DNA of 64,000 bases from assembly GCA_001584585.1 (NCBI GenBank), contig LSYV01000035.1, forward strand, positions 312,551 to 376,550, in the 5' to 3' direction. Numbering within the stretch: position 1 is the first letter of the stretch; the number at the start of each line of letters is the position of its first letter. The DNA is from Gonium pectorale (lineage: Eukaryota > Chlorophyta > Chlorophyceae > Chlamydomonadales > Volvocaceae). Both the position numbers and the translations under genes were made by a program. The notes under the pieces were generated by a model. That model worked only from the letters and a program-made list of their open reading frames with translations. It was not told the origin of the DNA and did no database searches. Positions 50,635 to 61,547 of the stretch are shown here, piece after piece.

Positions 50635-52047
50635 ATGCAGGACCCGCGCGGCTGCAGCGGCTCTGCAGCCGTCGACACCGACAACTGCTTTGGCGGCGGC
50701 GCTGCCAGTGCGGGATGAGCGGCAGGGCGGGGCAGGGAGCGGCCGGGGCAGCATGGATTGGAGCACGTGGGTCCGTGGTGCCGGACCGCTATTGCAGCCT
50801 GTCGCGATTATTGGTGTCTGACCATTTCCCTACTACCGTGTCGAGTTCAGTTGTCCCTGCAAACGTTTGCCCTTTGCACACTCGGTAGGGAAACGAGATG
50901 TGCGTTGAGCGGCGGCAGCCGCGTCGCCGACCGCAGGATGCGAGCCAGGCTGAGACAGACATCGACGGTAAGGTTCTCGCGAGCGGGCACATCCTCGGCG
51001 CATGTGTGTGTGTGTGTCCAACATGCCTGACAGCGTGCTCGTACATAATGGACGTCAGGCAGACGATTCAGCAAAACCATTCTAGCCGGCAGCCCATGGA
51101 CCCGACAGCCCAACCCAACCCTCTACAGACGTTACGCTTGAATTGCTGGAGCTGGATAGCTGAGCTGAGCTCGCCGTGTGCATGTGTGTTGTAACTGTTG
51201 GTAGACCTGTGAGCTGTGCAGCTGATGCCGGCCCATGCGTGCCTGGATGAAAGGTGCGGGGCGCCAGGCGAGGAATCAATTTCTGTTTCCGGCTCACTCG
51301 TGCGGAGCACTGGGTGGCTGTCGTGCCGCTGCACTCTCCAGCCTCACTCACCAGGCAGCATCCCAGGATTCCCAGCAGCCGTCCAGCGGAGAGAGTGGCA
51401 AGGGTAAAATCCTGGCGATCTCCGGGCCCTAGGCATCGATGAAGACTGCCAGCTACTTGGCGTGGTACTGGCAGATGTATGGTGCGGAAGGCCTGATCAG
51501 TGGCTCGAACGTGCGCCCCAGTGTGGACTAAACTTCTCGCATACCGTAGCTATGTGAACTAAGCTAGCGTACGCGTCCGTAGGGCAAGTTTTGGGCCCTG
51601 AAGAGCTCCCAATGGGGATAAAGAACCTGGCCGTACTGGACCCTGTTGCCATTACGCATCTCAAGATACATATCATCCCCTCATCCCGAACGGGGTTTGC
51701 ATGCTCTGCGTCCAAGACCCTGTTAAGCCACGGAGCCCCTGTCCCGAATGCTCTCAGTTCCCAGGGGTCGGTCGCTGGGCTTCCTTGGGATAGGCGTATG
51801 ATCGCTGCTGTCTGCGGTTGGTATCTGGTAAGGACACATTGCCACCCTTAGCCGATTGCATTTACTTGTCCTTTAAGGTTGATTCGTTCGTCTTCCTTCG
51901 TCCAATGCTCGTATCCCTCGAACAAAGCGGAGCCCGTGACACCGGGAGCGCACCGGGCCGTTGAGTCCTGCGCACTGCTACCTTTTTCAGCCGAGGAGAC
52001 GCCGCCGCTTATTCTGCGTACACCCTGGCACCTGACAAAGTATAGCC
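50635..52047. other. intergenic region between tandem BTB genes
   Basis: No exon chain was recognised. It includes the likely 3' UTR of BTB copy 1 (TGTAA at 51190-51194), a short TG-repeat near 51005-51016 and copy 2 of the 17-bp dispersed repeat at 51081-51097. Confidence 0.55.
51081..51097. repeat. 17-bp dispersed repeat, copy 2
   Basis: Exact match of TCTAGCCGGCAGCCCAT to 13639-13655, in the 3' flank of BTB copy 1. Confidence 0.6.
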
Positions 52048-53152
52048 TTGAAAGAGATGAAAGTTAGCCTCGGGGGCCAGATTATTCTCGTCACCTCCGA
52101 CGGCGCTGAGCTGCCGTTTGACAAGCAGCTGCTGTGCCGCCACTCGCACGTCCTGGCCGACCTGCTTGGGTGCTGCGCGGGGACGGATCGGCTCAAGGTC
52201 GATGAGGCGGCCGCCCAGCTGCGCCCCGTGCTGACGGTCATGCGGGGTGAGCCGCTGGCCGGCACGTACAACACAAAGGCGTTTGCATGTTGGGACGAGT
52301 ACAGGGGAGTGCTGCAGGTATGTGGGGTGGGCCTACCCTCCGGGCGGGCGTATGACCCGCGGGTCGGCATGCGCCTCCCTTCCCACCGCTGTCGGCTCTA
52401 TGGCCGCTCCTCCATATTGGGACTCGGTGTGTGGTGGCCTATAGGCCCACTGCGGGGGACCATTGCAACAAACCGAGTACAGGTGCTGTGTTTATCGTTT
52501 CAGATCGCCCATGAATACGACATGGCGGCTGTCAAGGAGCGCTGCGAGAAGTATCTCGTGTCCAGGTGCGGGCTAGCGATGCCGTCAACAGAGGGCTCTT
52601 GGCGACGCAGCATCGGTCGCGCTGCTTCACCTCCTTCAGGAACCGTGGGGCGCTTGGCCCGTCATGTCCCTGCGCCACTCATGCACAATACCAACTAATT
52701 CTGCGCGCGGCCACCCTCCATTTTACTCTTTCGTCAGGTGCCTCCAGGGCACCCTCGAGTGCCCGGGATACAGCTTTCACAGCCATCTGATAGCCTTTGA
52801 CTGGCTTCTGCTCTGCGACAAGCATGACATGAAGGAACTGGGGTGAGCGGGTTATGAGTAGTTCAGCACTGGGCGCACGCGCACAAACTGTACCGGACGC
52901 CCTGACGCCCTTGCCCGCCTCACGCGCAACAGATGGTACCTGGCGCGCGAGACGGGCAAGCTGCTGGCGGGAGGCAACTGGGCGCAGTTGCTGCAGGAGT
53001 GCCTCGGCAAGCTCGACGCGACCACTGTGCCGGTGGGGATGATGCAGGCGCTGCTGAAGTCTGTCTGCAAGGAGCATCAGCGGCAGCCGCAGGATAAGCA
53101 GCTGCAGGGTTTCGCGCGGCTGCAGCTGCTCCTGCGGCAGCCAATACCGTAA
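52048..53152 (+). CDS. BTB/POZ-like domain protein, tandem copy 2
   Basis: A 218-aa model in four exons with the same phases as copy 1: 52048-52317, 52504-52565, 52738-52842, 52933-53152. The N-terminus is MKEMKVSLGGQIILVTSDGA; the BTB-like core (FDKQLLCRHSHVLADLLG .. EYDMAAVKERCEKYLVSR) is nearly identical to copy 1. The fourth exon continues about 28 residues beyond the point where copy 1 stops, with a Gln-rich end (HQRQPQDKQLQGFARLQLLL). A tract of about 180 bases in exon 1 is nearly identical between the copies, and even the ends of intron 1 are similar, indicating recent duplication or gene conversion. Confidence 0.83.
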
Positions 53153-53307
53153 AGTTATGCTCCATTCGCGACACCGGGTTCGTGAGATCTCGAATCCGGT
53201 GGCAGGGGTTTACGGTGTGTTGAATGGGGCCTGTTGTCGGCTATCACAAGCCCCTGTACGGCTTGGATCCCAGCCAGCCCTGGACCTGCTGGGATCAAGC
53301 ATACTTC

Positions 53308-53580
53308 ATGTTAAAGTGGACTGTGACAGCTTTGTGCCTGGCTTGGCTCTGGCGTTCGGCTGATGTGAAGGGTGGGTGCGGCTGTGGCAATCACGCATCC
53401 GGTAGCATGGCAAAATGCTGACTGCAGTGCTGAGACCGCTTACACGAATCCCGGTGTTGCTTGGTGTAACGAGAAATCCGATACCGGTACCAACGAAGTA
53501 AAGGCGGCGGCGTTCCAAGCGTGCGAGGGAACGGCAGGGCACGGCAACGAAACGTTCGCGAAAACGGCGTGTGTACAGGT
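53308..53580 (+). CDS. possible secreted Cys-containing protein fragment (uncertain)
   Basis: An ATG at 53308 opens a signal-peptide-like MLKWTVTALCLAWLWRSAD. In another frame shortly after, an ORF reads AWQNADCSAETAYTNPGVAW .. CNEKSDTG .. FAKTACVQ and ends at a plausible donor (ACAG/GTCGGG). No intron of normal size joins the two, and the stretch may simply be the 3' UTR of the preceding BTB gene. Family not recognised. Confidence 0.2.
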
Positions 53581-54465
53581 CGGGACCGGTATGTTCAAGC
53601 AGCGTTGGGAGGGCCTGACAGCTCCCACACCACCGTGTGGACGGCGCGCTTGGGCCCTGCGACCGCTCAGCGGCACGCTTGCTGCGCACAGGTGTTTTCT
53701 GGCTACTGCGCCCGCCCCGCTTGCACAGTTCGCCAGCCCACCGGGAGACCGGCCGCAAGCCAGCACGTCAGCACCGGCACGGCCGTCAGGCCAATGGCGG
53801 TGCGGGTTGGCGAGCCGGCGACGCGCCCGAGCTGCGCCCCACTGTGGGGAGGACTCACCCCTCAGGCAGGCAGTCAAGTACTACCATGCCCGTGTGCTTG
53901 GTTATCTAGCATGCGGGAGCATTTTCTTGCTCAAAGTTGCCAGGGAACGCAGGTGTGGGCTGCACCGCATGCCAAACAAAGCAGGGCAGTCAGCGAGGGA
54001 CTATGCCTTAGTCAAAGATCCTCAAGAGGATACACATACATCCATCTGCAGCGCGCCTCCATCGGGCAGCCTCACTTCACTAGGCGGCACTCCAGCGTCC
54101 GTCACGCAGCCGGACTGGCTGGCAATCCCTGAGTTCCTCTCGTGACATGGATGACGGCTGTTTCTTGGCAGCCCGGGAGGGGTCCCACTTTTCTGGTCTT
54201 GGCGGATCCGATGGACAGCTTGCGCAATGTGTGCTACGGCGTGTTTCCTGGTCAGGGCTTGACAGCTTGCACGCATCACCCCCAGGAATCGCCCCCCATC
54301 CCGCCCTAGCCAGACCGAGAGACATTCTGTCCCCTCATCCCAGGTTACAGGTTACACGTCCGTCAAAGCCGGGGGGGGGGGCATGGACGAAATGCGAGTG
54401 GTGGGGTGGGGTAGAGGGTAATAATGATTGCTGTCTCTACCCCGCTTCAGCGCCTGGCACCGAAG

Positions 54466-54539
54466 CATGGCGTGCCTAGTGTCCCAGACATGTGCCTAGT
54501 ATGAGTAGTGTCCCAGACATGGCGTGCCTAGTGTCCCAG
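54466..54539. repeat. 22-bp direct repeat pair
   Basis: CATGGCGTGCCTAGTGTCCC plus AG occurs at 54466-54487 and again at 54518-54539, with partial copies (GTGCCTAGT, AGTGTCCCAGACAT) between them. Confidence 0.85.
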
Positions 54540-54741
54540 GCAGCCAGGCATCCGCGGCCATGTCGAGCAACAGATTTTCTGCCTGCCCAACGCATGATGC
54601 AACCCTGCCGGAACGCTTGTGCGGGCCTTTGTGCGCTCACCGGTGGGCCGTCCAGCAGCCTGTGTGGAGGGACCCTAGGGGCCGCACCCGCATGCGCTGG
54701 TGGTTGGCGGCGTGCTATGCCACCCACTGGCACTCAACAGA

Positions 54742-54753
54742 TTACAGATTACA
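54742..54753 (-). terminator. paired TGTAA poly(A) signal candidates
   Basis: Two TTACA motifs on plus, about 600 bases beyond the stop of the minus-strand gene ending at 55354. Confidence 0.35.
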
Positions 54754-55353
54754 GCCCCCCCAGAGAGGGGTACAACGCTGTTTTTGTTCCTTGCCTCCAG
54801 GTCGGAGACATCCCACCCTGCTCGCGGCCGTGCCCTGCGAGACTTTACACCGAGCGTGCCGAGGGCACGAGCGCCACGGTCTTCGGTTGCAATAGGAACA
54901 CCGGCCACACCGTCAATACCTAGAATGCTAGTTGCGTGATCTCATCCAAGAACTGGCACGTCGGAAGACCGCCGCCGGAGCCGCCAGTCGTTCCTAAGGG
55001 CCCCCTTCGTTGCGTGTATTCGTGAGGCGCCTGCTAATCCGCGGCCGGTAGACGTGTGCCAACGTCTCAAGCCATGCTGTCATACGCGTATGGTGCGTAC
55101 GCAGGAGCAGGGGGCGATGCTATTTGGCCATCGCACTTGCCGGGAGTGACGCCCAGCGCGCACAAGGGGAAGAGAACCACACAGGCACACGAGCGGCCCC
55201 GCCTCCGGCCAGTACCGCCCGCACAGGCCACCCAGTCCTTTGCTGCCAAACACCGCATACGTACGCAGCTTAACAGCCACAGCGCTAATCGAACGACCTA
55301 CGGCCCTATAACAAGAAAGCTATGCCGCAGCTGGGATGCAGCTGACGCCAGCG

Positions 55354-58300
55354 CTAGTACACCCACGTCGTCACAGTCCTCTTCGCGTTCCGCCCCGGAG
55401 ACACGTCCTTGGTCCGCTGCTGCGCGAGGATGCGGGCGCCAGCGCCCGGCGACAGCACGTCGTTGTCCGGCCCTGCCTGCCCCTTGGAACGAACGCCCCT
55501 CCTACCGCCGCCCATGCCCTCGGCCCCTCCCACCGGCGCCTGGCCCTCCGCCGGCTCCGTCGCCGGCAGCTTAGGCGCCGGTGCCTCCAAGGAACCCGAT
55601 TGGCTGCGATCGGCGGCGGGCTCCCTGGCGCTTGCCCTCGGCGTGCCCGCGCCGCAGGAACCGGTGGCTGCAGGGGCGAAGGCGAGCTCGGTGTCTTGGC
55701 GGGGGAGGGTGTCAAGGCTGGGTGTGCGCGAGATGTTCCTGTGCGCCCGGGGCCCCTCCCTGGCGCCATGCACCAACGACGCCAGCGCCACTTGGCCCGG
55801 CCCTTCTCCGCTCTCCGACACTCCACCGCCGCTGGGGCCGCCACCGCCACCGCCGCTGCCGACAGTGGCGTGCGCACCACGGTTGTAGCGGTGGTTGTGG
55901 CAGTACTGATGGGGTTGGTGGTGGTGGTCGTGGTGGGGCTGGTGGTTTTCGACGTCCGTGCCGGCGCTGCTGCTGACCCAACTGTGTTGGGCGCTGGGGG
56001 CGCCGCCGCCGCTGACGTCCGAGACCGTCAACACGCTGTCCCCACCGTACAGGGAGTTGGCCACGCTGAGCTGCTGCTTCAGCCGCGGCTCCGAGCCGAC
56101 CCGCCGAGGCGTTGGGGAGCCGGGCGGGCTGCCGCCGCCGCTGCTGCCGCTGCCGGTGTTGCCAAATATGGCCTGGGCCACCCGGACCTGGTCGCTGAGG
56201 ATGCGGCGGAGGTGGCTCCGCCGCGCCATCGCCCCTGGGCTCAGCACACCGGTGGCGTCAAAGGCTGCGCCTTCCAGCGACGGCGCCGACGCCCGCCTGC
56301 CGTCGTTACGCGGGGCATCCTCGCCGGCGCTGGGGCAGGTGTGGCAATGGGGGGACTCGCCTGTAGCGGCGCTGGGACCTTGCATGGGGGATGAGGCAGT
56401 CAGGGTGATGCTGGTGTGGCTGCCGCCGCTGCGGAGGGCCAGCGGGGGCGGCCGCGGCGGCTTGGTGCCCGGTTTTGCGAGGATGACGCTGCTCGGAGGC
56501 GGCTTGCGGTCCGCAAGTGGCGATAAGCAGCCCGCCACCGCCGCCGTCTGCTCCTGGCCGCCGGCTCCAGGAGCCGGGGCCGGGGGCGACGCGGCGGGAG
56601 GGAGGGGCGAGGCGACGGCGTTGTTGACCGCCCGCGGTGACAGAGGGGTGCGTGGGGAGGAGGCCACGGCGCCAGAGGGACTCGCGATCGGCGCGGCCTT
56701 CGTGGGCGTGAGGGGAGTCGTGGTCGACGCAGACGGGCTGAGGGAGTTGGCGAGTGAGCTTGTGCTGCCGCGCCTCGCCAGCCCGCCTGGCGGCGGCGGC
56801 GGCGGCTCCTCCTGGTCGCCCGACATGGCGCCCGACCAGCGACGCGACAGCTCCCTCGCCGCCTGGGAGCGAAGTATCCGCCTGGCGACCAGGCCCGGCG
56901 GGGCCGGCGCCGTCGGGGGGGACGGCGCCGACGCAGCCGAGGGCGAGGCGGCCCTGCCGGCTGTGGGCTGGCCGTCGGCTCCCTGCGGCCGCGATGCGGC
57001 GGCAGCCGCTGCCGTCGTCGCTGCGCTGATGACCACCTGGGTGGTAGAGGTGGCGAGCGCGGGCACGATGCCCAGCGCCATGACGGGCGCGGCCTCAGCC
57101 GTCACGGCGGCCACGCGCGCAAAGGCGGCGGGGCTGATCTTGGTCTGCGCGGGCCTGGCGGCGCTTCCCGGCGGCAGCGCCGTCGATGCAGGTGCTGGTA
57201 CGCCGGAGATCTGGCGGCCCTGCTGCTCAAGCGCCGCCACTGCCGCGGCCACGAAGCCGCGCCGCGGCAGCGCCGCGGGCGCAGGTGCCTGCGGCCCGCC
57301 AACAGTGTCGTCACACCCCGGCTCGGTGGCGACGACGGCTGCGGCGGTCCCTCCCGCGTTCCCGCTGGCGCTGACGTCACTGGCGGAGGCGCCGGCACCG
57401 TCACTCGAGAGCGTGCTGCAGCGACTGAAGAGCGGCGCGTTGGGCCTGGCTGCTGCCGGCCCCCCACCCGGCGCGGGCGCCACGGTGCTGCCACCGCTGC
57501 CGGACCAGACGGAACGCAGCGGCTTCCCATCGGCCCCGCTGCCGCTGCCGCTGCGCCCCCCCGGCCCCGACTCCGCGTCGGCCTCCGAGTACCTTCTCGA
57601 CTCGCCACCGGCTCTCGCGCGCGGCGGCAGCATCCGCGGCGGCGCCACCACCTCCACCACCTCCACCAGCTTGGCCGCGGCCGCCAGCGTCTGGGTGGGC
57701 AGCTCCTCCGCACCGGGGCCCAGCGCCCGGCTGGGCAGCGCAAATGTGGTGTGGTAGACCTCCACGCCCGGCACAAAGCCCGCGGCGGCGGCGGCCCCGG
57801 CGACGCCAGTCGACAGGCCAAGGGGCCGGTTCGCCGCCCCCGTCGGGCTCCGCATCGCCATCACGGCGCCGCAATGCGGGCTGTGACCCGCCCCGGCAGC
57901 GGCAGCCCCGGAGGCGGAGCCGCCGTCCGCGTCGGCGCTGGCGGAGCTCGCGGCCGAGATGCTGTGGTTTCGCAGGATCCCGGCGGCATGGGAGCCGAGC
58001 GAGACCGAGCGGCGCACCGGGGACTGCGCTGCACCCGAGCCGTGTTGGGCGGTGGAGCCCTCCCCCGCCGCGGGCGCCGCCGTGGGCCCGGCAGCGGCGG
58101 CGCCAGCGGCGGCGCTCCCCGTCCCCGTGGCGTCGGCCCTGTGGTCTCTGGGCATGTGCACCAGGACCACAGAGGTGGGGGAGGGCGTTGCGCGCGGCTC
58201 CTTGGGCCGCGACGGCGGCGTCCGCGTCACCTCGCCGTTGGGGGAGGGCCACGGGGCCCAGGCGCGCACGGCACGCATGGCTGGCGAGCGCACCACCTCG

Positions 58301-59689
58301 GGCTCCGCCACGAATACCACGGGGGCCGTGGAGCTGCGCGGGGCCGGAGGGGGGCTGGGCGCAGCGGGGCCCGCTGCCGCGCCCGTGGGGCCGCCGGTCG
58401 CCGCAGCGGTTGCGGCGGCCGCGGCGGCTGCAGCGGCATGGGATTGGCCCATGGGAGAGGATGCAGGGGCCGCATGGGAACTGTGGGCCGGTCCTGCGGC
58501 GTGCTGTAGGTACGGCAGGTGCTGCTCGTGCGGGTGGCCGGCATGGCCGGTGGCGACCTGCTGCTGCTGGTGGGGCTGGGCCTGCGGCTGGGGGTGAAGG
58601 AGAGGGTGGCCGTGGCCGTGGTTCTGCAACTGTTGATGCGCCATCGGGCTGTGCTGCTGCTGGTCCAGCTCTGCCTGCCTCTGCGCGGTGAGCCGCTGGT
58701 GCTGCTGCAGCTCGCGCAGCTGCTCCCAGCCGTCAGCCAGGTCGGTGAGCACTGAGGAGGACGGGCAGGGCGCAAGGGACACAGATTCTTTCCAGCATTG
58801 CCACTTACAGTGTGACGTTGGAAGGGTAACTTTGGGAGGCGGTGGAGCGCATTAGCGGAGCGCGGGAACCTTCCTCGCCCTGTTCACTCCCCGCCACCGC
58901 AGTGCGCAGTGCACTGCTGGAAGCCCTCGTCCCTCCCCACTCCTGCCCTGCAGCACCTGTCCCGGCAGTCGGTCCCTCGGAGGCCCGGCTGCAGGTTTAC
59001 AAGCACCCAGCTCTCTCCCTCAGTCCGCCCGCACTCACGCTCCAGGGGCCCTTCGCTGTCCCGCCTCCGCTCCCGGATGTAGTCCCGCAGCCGCCGCTCG
59101 CCGCGGAGCTCCGCCAGTCCCTGCCCCCGGCCGCCTGCCAGGGCAAGGCCGTGGGCGGGGGAGGCACCGGCATAGGACGGGCACGGAGACGCGCCGCCGC
59201 TGGGGCTGGAGCCCTGCGACCCGTAGCGGCCTCGCATCACGGACGAGTCCCGGTTGTGGTGGTGGGGGCTCGCCACAGCAGCCGCTGCGGTGGCCGCGAT
59301 GGCTGCCGCGGCCTGCCCGGCGCCCGGAGCCGCCCCGGCTGCTGCTAGTGACCGGTCCCGGGGTAAGCTGCGGTCCAGTCTCTAGGGAGGGAGGGGGCGC
59401 GGGGCGGGGCTCGGCGAGCTGGGGCTGTCACATCACACGCACCACAACCACGCAGGCCGACGCGGGTCGACCCGTTCCCTCCGGGGCATGCCGCGTTGCT
59501 GGAACCCTCCTGCTTCCCGCAGCCAGGCAGCTGACCCCTCACCTCCACGGCGTCAGGCGCCGTCGCGGCCGACTGACCCCGCCCGCCCGCTGCCGGTGCT
59601 CCGCCGCCGTGCCAGTCGGGCCTCGGCCCCCGCATGTGGCTGGTGTCCTCGTGCAGGCGCTCCGAGTCGATGGCGGCCATGGCACGCAG
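55354..59689 (-). CDS. unrecognised His/Gln/Ser/Pro-rich protein
   Basis: At least three phase-compatible exons: 59543-59689, 59039-59381 and 55354-58751. With the ATG at 59680 (MAAIDSERLHED) the protein is 1,292 aa. A good acceptor (CTGCCGCCAG) precedes that ATG, so further upstream exons are possible. I see no known domain. There is a charged helical piece (GERRLRDYIRERRRDSEGPL then LADGWEQLRELQQHQRLTAQ) followed by a Gln/His-rich stretch. About 1,000 residues of Ala/Ser/Pro/Gly-rich linker follow, with repeated basic patches (ARRSHLRRILSDQVR; RRILRSQAARELSRRWSG) and a His-rich segment (HQPHHDHHHQPHQYCHNH). Basic-Ser clusters look like phosphorylation sites of a scaffold or regulator; this is inference. 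Confidence 0.72.
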
Positions 59690-61547
59690 CTGGCGGCAGG
59701 GCGGAGGTGAGGGTGGGTAGGGGGCGTGTGGATGGGGAGGTCCGGAGGTGGTTGGGGTTTAGGGTGGGGGTGTGGATGCGGGCGTGGGGTAGCGCCTTAT
59801 GGCAAGGGTTAGGAGAGGAGCCCGATGCAGAGAGGTGGACGGACACGGGACGGTGTGCGAGGGGTCAGCTTGGGCCGTCCTCTTGCAACAGCGGCTATGC
59901 CTAGGTGTACACGGCAAGAAGTCTCCCTCGGCTCCCAGTGTCAGTAGACAACGTTTCGGACAATGTCACAGGCCAGTACGGCCGAGAGTCCCCACCTGGG
60001 GCCTGACGTTGACGGAAGCGTGTCCTGACCAGCCCCAATGCCGATCAGCAGGGTTCGCAAACAGCCGCTGCCGAGACGAGAACACGTGTGGCTTCTCGGG
60101 CTCCTGGATCAAGGCCTTGAATCGCTGGAGATGTGCGTGCACTGCGAAAAGCGCGGGTGCGGACGCCGCATGAGCAGGGCAAGCGACGCATTGCACACGC
60201 AAATCAAACATTCCAGAGTTCCAAAAATGCAGGGCGGGCGAGTGGCTGCATGGTGCTTGACGCACGAAACCCACATCGACATGGACCCATGCCTGACTTG
60301 TTGGGATGCCTGGGAGGCAACTCAGCCGCATGAGCGCGAGATGGCTGCACTGACCTGCACCGTGCGGCGAGCTTCCTCCAGCTAAGCGGCCCTCTCCACC
60401 TGGGCTGCCGGCCAGGGCCAGTCTTGCTCGGCTGCCGCCCGAAATGGGTGACGAGGTCAACTACCCCTGCTTCTGGTCAGATTTATCAACCAGACTGCTC
60501 GGCGTTTTGTGCTTGACTTTGTCCATTTCGGTTTGTGGGTTGGTCCTGCTCTCGAAACCCACTGTGTTCAAAGTGTTCAAGCAATAAGTCCATATGTATA
60601 ACGTAGTAGTAACATAACTCAGGGCGGAACGGTGCGCCGTCGGAAGTGAAGGCCCGCAACAGTAGCGCGACAATTTGACTGGCACGGCAACTGTACCGGG
60701 ACATCTTATACATCCCTTTTGATCCGTTGGTTCGATGTCCGCTCAACTTCAAGTACCGGTATCGTTTCGTCGACGACATGGTACGCATGGCGGCCGAACG
60801 GCGCGTGCGCACATAGGTGACGAATGCTTCACGGCCCTGGCCTCGGAGGAGTCATAAAGGTGCAAGATTAACTCGCTTCGAGACATCCATTGGAAGCAGC
60901 TCAACGAAGCCCCATAGACACAGAGTGCGTCGCATGGCCAGTTACACAGTGATACGCCCGCAAAGCCAGGGGCGTGCGCTCACCCCTGCAGATCCAAACC
61001 ACTCCCAAAAACACCGCAACTCTGCTCGCCTCTCTCCCAACTCCGCAACATACGCCTCTCAAGCTCACGCCTCTCTGACAGTTCTCCTGAAAAAAAATGA
61101 GGACCGACCGTACCCCCACGAGGACTCTTTGAGGGCCCTCGCTCTCTCCGCTCCGCCAGTCCATCCGGTACATAGCCCGCGCAGCCTCTCCAAGTGTACA
61201 GCAAACGCGGCAACGGAGCCGGGAGCTGGGCTTCCGGCCGCCGCCACCGCCCCCAGACATCTCGGCTGTAACACCCCCGCTCCATGCGCCCATCCCCTTG
61301 CCCGCCAGTAGCGCTGCCGCTGCTCTCGCGTACCACGCCAGTTGCGTCCACGCACACACAGCACCTCACACGGCCGTGAGCGCGCCTTCTGCAATCCCGA
61401 CACATCTCACATCACACGAGCTCACCAAATACAAGAGCTGGGGCCGGGGCTTCCACGACAGGCGGCGAGCTGGAGCCGCGCCGCCACCCCTCGCCGCCCC
61501 GCCACAGCTGTCGCCAACGTTCACCCCTTCCCGGTGTCCCACCCCAT
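59690..61547. other. region between the His/Gln-rich gene and SppA
   Basis: No firm gene. A minus-strand ORF at 59966-60460 includes a stretch that looks coding (HLQRFKALIQEPEKPHVFSS, after a TTTTCGCAG acceptor). Its donor does not join in phase to the exon at 59689, so it is not included in that gene. A minus-strand TGTAA at 60942-60946 could end the SppA transcript. Confidence 0.5.
60942..60946 (-). terminator. putative TGTAA poly(A) signal of SppA gene
   Basis: TTACA on plus, about 600 bases beyond the SppA stop at 61548. Confidence 0.4.

Larger units (their letters stand above)
53153..55353. other. intergenic/3' UTR region with repeats and one possible exon
   Basis: Contains the probable 3' UTR of BTB copy 2 (TGTAA at 53465-53469) and of the minus-strand gene at 55354 (TTACA at 54742-54746 and 54749-54753). 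It also holds a 22-bp direct repeat and a weak candidate exon at 53308-53580. No other coding signal was convincing. Confidence 0.5.

Noticed and set aside
55958..57757. 599-codon plus-strand ORF
   Set aside because: It is the antisense of the 3.4-kb minus-strand exon; composition is GC-driven Ala/Gly/Pro with no domain, while the minus frame is longer and joined by good splice sites.
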